Assembly (NCBI RefSeq): GCF_026013415.1
Contig: NZ_JAPDOK010000005.1
Coordinates: forward strand, 124,001 to 188,000
Source: Sphingomonas caeni
GTDB taxonomy: Bacteria; Pseudomonadota; Alphaproteobacteria; Sphingomonadales; Sphingomonadaceae
Direction of reading: 5' to 3'
DNA length: 64,000 bases
In this document: piece after piece, positions 57,148-64,000 of the stretch
How positions within the stretch are numbered: position 1 is the stretch's first letter
How the letters are laid out: every line of letters begins with the position of its first letter
Made by a program: the position numbers and the translations under genes
Notes under the pieces: model-generated
The model's database searches: none
The model's input: only the letters and a program-made list of their open reading frames with translations
Told to the model about the DNA's origin: nothing

Positions 57148-57151
57148 CGTC

Positions 57152-58120
57152 TCAATCCTTCGAATTCAATACCTGCGCATATGCGTCCGGATCGACGTTT
57201 CCGCCAGATAGGACGACCAAGGTTCCTGGCCGCGCCTCGATCTTGCGCGCCAGCAGCGCCGCCAGCGCCGCCGCGCCGCCGGGCTCGACCACCAGCTTGA
57301 GCGTGCGCGCCGCCCAGCGCTGCGCCTCGCGGATTTCGAACTCGGTCACCGCCAGCCCGGTGACCCCGCGCCGCGAAAGCACGTCGAAGGTGAGCGGCGA
57401 CACGAGCGGTGTCTGGAGCGCATCGCAGGCGGTAGGCGGGGGATTCTCCCCCACCGGCTCGATCCAGCCCGCTTCGAGGCTGCGGCGCATATCGTCCCAG
57501 CCCTCGGGCTCGACCACGGTGATCTCCGATTCGGGGAGCGCCAGCGTGATCCCCGCCGCCAGCCCCCCGCCGCCGCACGGCACGATCACATGCACCGGAT
57601 CGGGCAGCTTCATCTCGACCGACTGGGTCATCGCCTCGATGCCGATGCTCCCCTGCCCCTCGATGATCCAGGCATCGTCGAAGCTCGGCACCAGGGTCGC
57701 GCCGCGGGCATGGGCGAGGTGCGCGGCGATCTTCTCGCGGCTCTCGGTCTTGCGGTCATATTTGACCACCTCGGCCCCCAGCGCGAGCGTCGCGTCGAGC
57801 TTCACCTTCGGCGCGTCGGCCGGCATCACGATCACCGCGGGGATCCCCAGCCGCTTCGCCGCCCAGGCGACTCCCTGTGCGTGATTGCCCGAGGAAAAGG
57901 CGACCACGCCCTTTTCGCGCGTCCCCGCGTCCAGAGCCGTCAGCCGGTGCCACGCCCCGCGGATTTTGAACGCGCCGACCGGCTGCAGCATCTCCGCCTT
58001 GAACGCGACCGGCACGCCCCGGATTTCCGCAATCAATAGAGGAGTTTGCGGCAATATTGCCGCGATCTTTGCTGCGGCGTCCCGCACCCCCGCCCGCGTT
58101 GGCTGTCGCAAAATCGTCAC
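57152..58120 (-). CDS. Threonine/serine dehydratase (IlvA/serine racemase type)
   Basis: A 322-aa fold-type II PLP enzyme deaminating threonine or serine, or racemising serine. PLP Lys in QPVGAFKIRGAWH, SSGNHAQG, tetraglycine phosphate loop VPCGGGGLAAG and C-terminal LVVLSGGNVD. No C-terminal ACT regulatory domain, so it is the catabolic/short form. Followed by three small genes on the same strand, two of them membrane proteins. Confidence 0.9.
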   Translation of the reverse strand: MTILRQPTRAGVRDAAAKIAAILPQTPLLIAEIRGVPVAFKAEMLQPVGAFKIRGAWHRLTALDAGTREKGVVAFSSGNHAQGVAWAAKRLGIPAVIVMPADAPKVKLDATLALGAEVVKYDRKTESREKIAAHLAHARGATLVPSFDDAWIIEGQGSIGIEAMTQSVEMKLPDPVHVIVPCGGGGLAAGITLALPESEITVVEPEGWDDMRRSLEAGWIEPVGENPPPTACDALQTPLVSPLTFDVLSRRGVTGLAVTEFEIREAQRWAARTLKLVVEPGGAAALAALLARKIEARPGTLVVLSGGNVDPDAYAQVLNSKD

Positions 58121-58268
58121 TATCCACCCCCGCCGGAAAAATACGGACCCGGAATCACTTTACACGTTAACCCGCCGATCCTATGTGCGCCTTCCGCTGC
58201 CCCATGGGACTTCCAACCGCAAGGCAGCTTTTCACCGTACGCCGAAAGGCAATTGGAGGTCCCTTGAG

Positions 58269-59477
58269 TTGCACAAGCATCATAGCGCGCTGGGGTTAGC
58301 TACCACCCTTCGTCCGGTCCAGCCGGTCACGCTCATTCGCCCGCACGCCGCACGGCGCGCCGCCCGATTCTTCGTCGAGAAGTTTCCGGGCCGCTCGATG
58401 TACGCCGTGAAGGCCAATCCCTCGCCGGATCTGCTCCAGATCCTGTGGGACAGCGGAATCACGCATTACGACGTCGCCTCGATCGCCGAGGTGCGGCTCG
58501 TCGCCAAGACGCTGCCCGCCGCGACCCTGTGCTTCATGCATCCGGTCAAGGCTGAGGAGGCGATCGAGGAGGCCTATTTCCAGCACGGCGTCCGCACTTT
58601 CAGCCTCGATTCGCTCGACGAGCTCGAGAAGATCGTCCGCGCCACGCGTGAAGCGCAGGACCTGACTTTGTGCGTCCGCCTGCGCGTCTCGTCGGACCTC
58701 TCGAAGCTCAGCCTCGCGTCGAAGTTCGGCTGTTCGGCGACCGAAGCCAAGGCGCTGCTCCAGGCGACGCGCCAGGCGGCGGATTCGCTCGGCATCTGCT
58801 TCCATGTGGGCAGCCAGGCCATGTCGCCCGACGCCTATGCCCAGGCGATGGAGCGCGTGCGCCTCGCGATCGTCGAGGCCTCGGTGCTGGTCGATGTGAT
58901 CGATGTCGGCGGCGGTTTCCCGTCGCTCTATCCCGACATGGAGCCCCCCGCACTCGAGCATTATTTCCGCACGATCCACCGCGCGTTCGAGGATCTGCCG
59001 ATCTCCTATTCGGCCGAACTCTGGTGCGAGCCGGGCCGCGCGCTGTGCGCCGAGTACAGCTCGCTGCTGGTCCGCGTCGAGCGGCGCCGCGGCGACGAGC
59101 TGTACATCAATGACGGCGCCTATGGCGCGCTGTTCGACGCCGCGCATCTGGGCTGGCGCTTCCCGGTCAAGCTGCTCCGCGAGGGGGCCAGCAAGGCCGA
59201 GGAGACCGAGTACAGCTTCTATGGCCCCACCTGCGACGATCTCGATCACATGGCGGGCCCGTTCGTACTGCCAGCGGACGTGCAGGCCGGCGACTATATC
59301 GAGATCGGCATGCTCGGCGCGTACGGCTCGGCGATGCGCACCGCGTTCAACGGCTTCGGTACGGAGCAGGTGGCGATGGTCGATGACGAGCCGATGGCGA
59401 CGCTCTATTCGGGTGCGCTCGAACTGGCGAGCAACGTGGTGCGGCTCGACGAGGTTCGGCGCAGGCTGCGGCGCTGA
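58269..59477 (+). CDS. Ornithine decarboxylase (fold type III)
   Basis: A 402-aa PLP decarboxylase making putrescine from ornithine. A TTG start at 58269 with GGAGG nine bases before gives the family N-terminus (HKHHSALGLATTLRPVQPVT). PLP Lys in SMYAVKANPSPDLL, GICFHVGSQAMS, VIDVGGGFPSLYP, ELWCEPGRALCAEYSSLLV and the GPTCDDLD loop with active Cys. Alanine-racemase-like, not the pyridoxal type I of enteric SpeC. It supplies putrescine to the polyamine genes that follow. Confidence 0.93.
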   Translation: MHKHHSALGLATTLRPVQPVTLIRPHAARRAARFFVEKFPGRSMYAVKANPSPDLLQILWDSGITHYDVASIAEVRLVAKTLPAATLCFMHPVKAEEAIEEAYFQHGVRTFSLDSLDELEKIVRATREAQDLTLCVRLRVSSDLSKLSLASKFGCSATEAKALLQATRQAADSLGICFHVGSQAMSPDAYAQAMERVRLAIVEASVLVDVIDVGGGFPSLYPDMEPPALEHYFRTIHRAFEDLPISYSAELWCEPGRALCAEYSSLLVRVERRRGDELYINDGAYGALFDAAHLGWRFPVKLLREGASKAEETEYSFYGPTCDDLDHMAGPFVLPADVQAGDYIEIGMLGAYGSAMRTAFNGFGTEQVAMVDDEPMATLYSGALELASNVVRLDEVRRRLRR

Positions 59478-59499
59478 GCGGCCATCACTGAAAACCGGA

Positions 59500-59528
59500 A
59501 AGGCGGGGGCTTCGGTCCCCGCCTTTTT
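59500..59528 (+). terminator. Intrinsic terminator of ornithine decarboxylase
   Basis: AAGGCGGGG (59500-59508), 8-nt loop, CCCCGCCTT (59517-59525) continuing into TTTTT. Confidence 0.9.
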
Positions 59529-59801
59529 GTTCAGGACCGAGTCCGGCTCCCAGGCCCTTGCAATGTGGGATTTCGCCTGCTTGGCTCGCGCGGCCGGTTG
59601 CTCCGGCCGCTCTTTGACACTGTCGATCTGCACCAAGCGAACCAAGCGCATCCTTCCGGAAACTGCGCGGCGGCAAACATGCGTGTTGGTGCGATCTTCA
59701 TGTGACCTTCCAAATGCCGGGACGGTTCAAACCACCGTTTTCGCCTAACCTTCGCCTAACCTTCCAAATGCTGGGACGGCCCAGTCCGGGGCGCTGGTAC
59801 C
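59529..59801. other. Gene-free gap with repeats between convergent genes
   Basis: Holds the second copy of the diverged intergenic repeat (59555-59683), a 21-nt direct repeat ACCTTCCAAATGC-GGGACGG at 59705-59725 and 59759-59779, and TTCGCCTAACC twice in tandem (59740-59761). No gene. Confidence 0.7.
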
Positions 59802-61001
59802 CTAGCTCAGCCGGTCGCGGAAGCTTTCCCAACCGAATTCGCGGACGATCTGAAGGCTGTCGTCGCGGCTGTCCCACAGCGCGATGGCAGGCAGCGGCAC
59901 GCCGTTGAAAGTGGTCGTCTTGACCATCGAATAATGCGCCTGGTCGAGGAACGCGAAGCGCTGGCCCGCTGCCGGAAGCGCGGCGAAGCGATAGTCGCCG
60001 ATGATATCGCCCGCCAGGCACGAGGGGCCGCCCAGCCGCACCGCCACGCCCTCACCACCCGCTTCGCCCAGCATCTTGGGGCGGTAGGGCGCTTCGATCA
60101 CATCGGGCATGTGGCAGGTCGCCGAGATATCGACCACGCCGATCGGCATGCCATTGTCGAACAGATCGACAAACTCGCCGACCAGGATACCCGCATCGAG
60201 CGCGATCGCCTCGCCGGGTTCGAGCACGACGTCGAGGCCGGTTTCGGCACGGACCTGCTGGAGGAACGCGACCAGGTCGTCACGCTGATAATCGGCGCGG
60301 GTGATGTGATGCCCGCCGCCGAAATTGAGCCATTTGAGCTGGCCGAAATAGGGCGCGAGGCGCGGACGCAGCGCTTCCCAGGTGCGGCGCAGCGGCGGGA
60401 AATCCTGTTCGCACAGCGAGTGAACATGGATGCCGTCAACGCCCTCCAGATGCTCGGACCGAAGCTGATCGGCAGGAAAGCCGAGGCGCGAGTGCGGCTG
60501 GGCAGGATCGTATTTGGCGACCTCGCCCTCGCTATGCATCGGGTTGAGCCGCAGCCCCACGTCGAACGCCTCTCCGCGCGCGCGCGCCGACGCGAGCTCG
60601 CCCGCCATCGCGCGTCCCTGGTTCGGCGTGTTGAAGATCACATGATCGGACAGCCGGCAGATCTCGGCCATGTCCGCGGCCTTGTATCCCGCGCAATAGG
60701 TCGCGACCTCACCCTTGTAGTGCCCCGCCGCCAGCCGCGCCTCCCACAGCCCCGAGGTGGCGACACCGTCGAGATATTCCCCGACCAGATCACCCAGCGA
60801 CCACATCGAAAAAGCCTTGAGCGCGAGCAGCAGCTTGATCCCCGCCCGGTCGCGCACGTCCGCCAGGGTCGCGAGGTTGCGCTCGATCGCGGCCCTGTCG
60901 ACCACGAAGCAGGGTGACGGCACGCGCGACAGATCGAAGTCCGCGAACGCGCCCGCGCTGCCGGCTTTGGTCGTCATCGGTGGCGTGTGGCGGGTGTCCA
61001 T
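59802..61001 (-). CDS. nspC: Carboxynorspermidine/carboxyspermidine decarboxylase
   Basis: A 399-aa fold type III PLP decarboxylase releasing spermidine or norspermidine from the carboxylated form. FVVDRAAIERNLATLADVRD, LLLALKAFSMWSL (PLP Lys), INPMHS-like LRLNPMHSEGEVAKYDP, HVHSLCEQDFPPL, LNFGGGHHITRADYQ and EPGEAIALDAG. Start ATG 61001 behind GAGGGAG. It ends a minus-strand pair with its synthase upstream. Confidence 0.94.
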   Translation of the reverse strand: MDTRHTPPMTTKAGSAGAFADFDLSRVPSPCFVVDRAAIERNLATLADVRDRAGIKLLLALKAFSMWSLGDLVGEYLDGVATSGLWEARLAAGHYKGEVATYCAGYKAADMAEICRLSDHVIFNTPNQGRAMAGELASARARGEAFDVGLRLNPMHSEGEVAKYDPAQPHSRLGFPADQLRSEHLEGVDGIHVHSLCEQDFPPLRRTWEALRPRLAPYFGQLKWLNFGGGHHITRADYQRDDLVAFLQQVRAETGLDVVLEPGEAIALDAGILVGEFVDLFDNGMPIGVVDISATCHMPDVIEAPYRPKMLGEAGGEGVAVRLGGPSCLAGDIIGDYRFAALPAAGQRFAFLDQAHYSMVKTTTFNGVPLPAIALWDSRDDSLQIVREFGWESFRDRLS

Positions 61002-61016
61002 AACTCCCTCTCCCAA

Positions 61017-61039
61017 CCCTCTCCCCGGAGGGGAGAGGG
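61017..61039. repeat. GC-rich hairpin between the polyamine genes
   Basis: CCCTCTCCCC (61017-61026), 3-nt loop, GGGGAGAGGG (61030-61039). Same family as the palindromes at 19736-19855. Confidence 0.8.
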
Positions 61040-61046
61040 CCAGAGG

Positions 61047-62252
<1,206 letters not shown>

Positions 62253-62374
62253 CTGATTCTCCGTCAATAGGGGGTTGGGGCGCCTCATATGGGACCGGGG
62301 GGCGGGATGCAAACGGCGCCGCTTCCCAAGCCCGTCCATGCCGCTAAGCTCGGCTCAAAATCGAGGAGGGGCCA

Positions 62375-63379
62375 ATGCCGATCGACCGCCGCGCCATGCT
62401 GGGAGCCGCCCTCGGCGCCACGGCACTCGCCGCCAACGCTGCGAGGGCGCAGCAATGGGGCGATCCCCCCACCCCCGCCGCGGGCGACCCCAGGGCGCCG
62501 CAATGGCCGCCCGCGGAGAGCTTCACGCTGTGGCCCGCCGGCAGGATGCCCAATGCCCCCGCGACCCGCCCCACCCCGACGGCCACGATGAACGGCCCCG
62601 CCAATGCCCGTGAACTCTGGCTCACCGGCGTGGCCGAGCCGCATGTCGGGGTGTTCCGCCCCGCCAAGCCCGACGGGCGCGCGGTACTGATCATCCCCGG
62701 CGGCGGATACCGCTTCGTCTCGGTGCACAATGAGGGCATCGATGTCGCCGCGGCGCTCACCTCGCAGGGCATCACCTGCTTCGTCCTCGTCTATCGCCTG
62801 CCCGGCGAAGGCTGGACCAACCGCGCCGATGTGCCGCTCCAGGATGCGCAGCGGGCGATGCGGCTGATCCGGGCGGGCGCCAGGACCTGGGGGATCAACC
62901 CGGACAAGCTCGGCATGATCGGCTTTTCGGCGGGCGGGCACCTCGCCGCGATGCTGGCGGTGGCGCATTCGGACCCGGTCTATGCCGCGGTCGATGCGGC
63001 GGACGTCCAGTCGGCGCGACCGGCCTATGCGGGGCTGGGCTATGCGGTCACGTCCTTCACCTCGGCGGGCAAGGAAGGCAATACGCGCAGCGGCCTATGG
63101 GGCGAAACCACCGATGCCGCCACCATGGCGCGCTACAATGCCCTTGCCCGCGTCAGCTCGGACACGCCGGCCAGTTTCCTCATCCATGCGATGAACGACA
63201 CGAGCGTGCCGATCCGCCAGAGCATCGCCTGGATGGAGGCCTGCCTCGCCGCGCGCGTGCCGGTCGAAGTGCATCTGCTCCAGACCGGCGGGCACGGCTT
63301 TGGCGGCGCGCATCTGCCCGAGAGTTCGTCGGGTCGCCCCTGGCCGCTGCAATTCGCCCGCTGGACCGCGCTCTTCTAA
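62375..63379 (+). CDS. Tat-exported alpha/beta hydrolase (acetyl esterase-like)
   Basis: A 334-aa esterase/lipase with a twin-arginine signal (IDRRAMLGAALGATALA). Oxyanion motif LIIPGGGYRF, nucleophile GFSAGGHLAAM (Ser), Asp in FLIHAMNDTSVPI, His in QTGGHGFGGA. Resembles xylan acetylesterase-type enzymes; with GH genes elsewhere in the window, a plant-polysaccharide role is plausible. Confidence 0.88.
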   Translation: MPIDRRAMLGAALGATALAANAARAQQWGDPPTPAAGDPRAPQWPPAESFTLWPAGRMPNAPATRPTPTATMNGPANARELWLTGVAEPHVGVFRPAKPDGRAVLIIPGGGYRFVSVHNEGIDVAAALTSQGITCFVLVYRLPGEGWTNRADVPLQDAQRAMRLIRAGARTWGINPDKLGMIGFSAGGHLAAMLAVAHSDPVYAAVDAADVQSARPAYAGLGYAVTSFTSAGKEGNTRSGLWGETTDAATMARYNALARVSSDTPASFLIHAMNDTSVPIRQSIAWMEACLAARVPVEVHLLQTGGHGFGGAHLPESSSGRPWPLQFARWTALF

Positions 63380-63442
63380 CTCCGTTGCAATTGCGTACCG
63401 ATTGCCGCAACCTTCCCGTCACAAACAGGAGGGGGAACCGAC

Positions 63443-63880
63443 ATGATACTCGTACCCGTGATCGTGCTGATCGCATGGAGCATGGTGATCTGGGCGTTGA
63501 TGGTGGCTGTCCGCATGCCGGCGCTGAGAAAGGCCGGGATCGACGTCATGAAGATTTCGGGCAGCAGGCCCGGCGCGCTCGACGGCGTGGTCGCCGACAA
63601 GGCGCAATGGCCTGCGCATAACTACATGCACCTCGTCGAACAGCCGACGCTCTTCTACGCGGTCATCTTCTCGCTCGCGCTGCTCCATGCGGGCGGCGGG
63701 ATCAACGCCACGCTGGCCTGGGCCTATGTCGGACTGCGCATCGTCCACTCGATCGTGCAGGTGACGAGCAACCGCATCCTCTATCGCTTCAGCCTGTTCG
63801 CGCTGTCCTCGTTCGTGCTGATCGCGCTGACGGTGCAGGCGTTCCGCGCGGCGATCCACGCCGGGCTGCTGCCATTCTAA
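63443..63880 (+). CDS. MAPEG family membrane protein
   Basis: A 145-aa four-TM protein of the MAPEG family (membrane-associated proteins in eicosanoid and glutathione metabolism). VIVLIAWSMVIWALMV, then HNYMHLVEQPTLFYAVIFSL, WAYVGLRIVHSIVQVTSNRI and a last TM ALSSFVLIALTVQAF. AGGAGGGGGA precedes the ATG. Probable glutathione-linked detoxification, unproven. Confidence 0.88.
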   Translation: MILVPVIVLIAWSMVIWALMVAVRMPALRKAGIDVMKISGSRPGALDGVVADKAQWPAHNYMHLVEQPTLFYAVIFSLALLHAGGGINATLAWAYVGLRIVHSIVQVTSNRILYRFSLFALSSFVLIALTVQAFRAAIHAGLLPF

Positions 63881-64000
63881 CCGAACAGGCGGACGAGGCT
63901 CCGTTCGAGCATCAGCAACTGCCATAGCGTCCGGCCGTGTTCCGCACGGCCGGCGCGATGCTCGGCGGCGAGATGGGCGATCGCCGCGGGATCGAACCAG
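63877..64000 (-). CDS. Asparagine synthase (glutamine-hydrolysing), 3' end only
   Basis: The last 40 codons of a gene entering from the right edge: WFDPAAIAHLAAEHRAGRAE, then HGRTLWQLLMLERSLVRLFG. The DPAAI...L..EHRAGR...G..LW.LLMLE pattern is that of the C-terminus of AsnB-type asparagine synthases. Its stop overlaps the MAPEG stop by a few bases. Catalytic parts lie outside the window. Confidence 0.75.
   Translation of the reverse strand, partial: WFDPAAIAHLAAEHRAGRAEHGRTLWQLLMLERSLVRLFG

Overview
The window is GC-rich, densely packed alphaproteobacterial chromosome, most likely from a sphingomonad (Sphingomonas or a close relative). The evidence is the gene content: a ChpT (DUF2328) phosphotransferase of the CtrA relay, MtaB-FtsY-YciB, an RpoH with its own leader, a pspF-pspABC locus, TIGR04222 and glycine-rich-domain-like proteins, and many short GC-rich palindromes of the kind scattered through sphingomonad genomes. 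No prophage, integrase, recognisable IS transposase, CRISPR array, tRNA or rRNA operon was seen.

Layout. 1-3.2 kb: carbohydrate genes (a GH3 beta-glucosidase cut by the left edge, a small secreted protein, a GH172/DUF2961 enzyme). 3.2-12.3 kb: the translation and SRP cluster rplS, trmD, rimM, rpsP, ffh, all on the minus strand, interrupted by a TIGR04222/GRDP-like pair and by a secreted M10 metalloprotease with RTX repeats. 12.4-16.5 kb: TraB/GumN protein, a membrane protein plus XRE regulator, a GGDEF-EAL protein, DUF924. 16.4-19.3 kb: mtaB-ftsY-yciB. 19.3-21.7 kb: sodB, a PuuD-like membrane protein, and a DUF559 nuclease gene framed by inverted palindromic repeats. 21.7-26.5 kb: an enlarged phage-shock locus, with pspF divergent from a sigma-54 promoter that drives a 39-aa ORF, pspA, pspB, pspC and six or seven further small membrane proteins, most with a PspB-like plan (TM helix plus coiled coil). 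26.5-30.1 kb: sufE, two paralogous secreted Cys-containing proteins flanking a J-domain protein, RNase P RNA, a DUF2185 protein, an amidase. 30.2-35.3 kb: cheR-cheB-cheY-cheW-cheA. 35.6-39.7 kb: rtcB, a serine hydrolase, a CmcJ/NvfI-type oxidoreductase, chpT. 39.8-45.8 kb: galM plus a GH51 arabinofuranosidase, several small enzymes, an RluD-type pseudouridine synthase. 45.9-52.1 kb: rpoH, mtgA, ybaB, dnaX, DUF1428, the rifampin ADP-ribosyltransferase arr, the SRP RNA ffs. 52.4-58.1 kb: ferredoxin, two tandem cysteine desulfurases, a hydrolase, then a threonine-dehydratase operon with two unlisted small membrane proteins. 58.3-62.3 kb: ornithine decarboxylase, carboxynorspermidine decarboxylase and its synthase. 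62.4-64 kb: a Tat-exported esterase, a MAPEG protein and the end of an asparagine synthase.

How the genes fit together. Co-translational membrane targeting is well represented (ffh, ftsY, ffs), next to translation maturation genes and the envelope stress response (psp, rpoH). The polyamine genes fit the carboxyspermidine dehydrogenase/decarboxylase route from putrescine rather than the SpeD/SpeE route. The most interesting unexplained structure is the array of PspB-like proteins behind pspC. Next are the DUF559 cassette, the palindrome inside mtaB, and the protease inserted in the ribosomal/SRP cluster.
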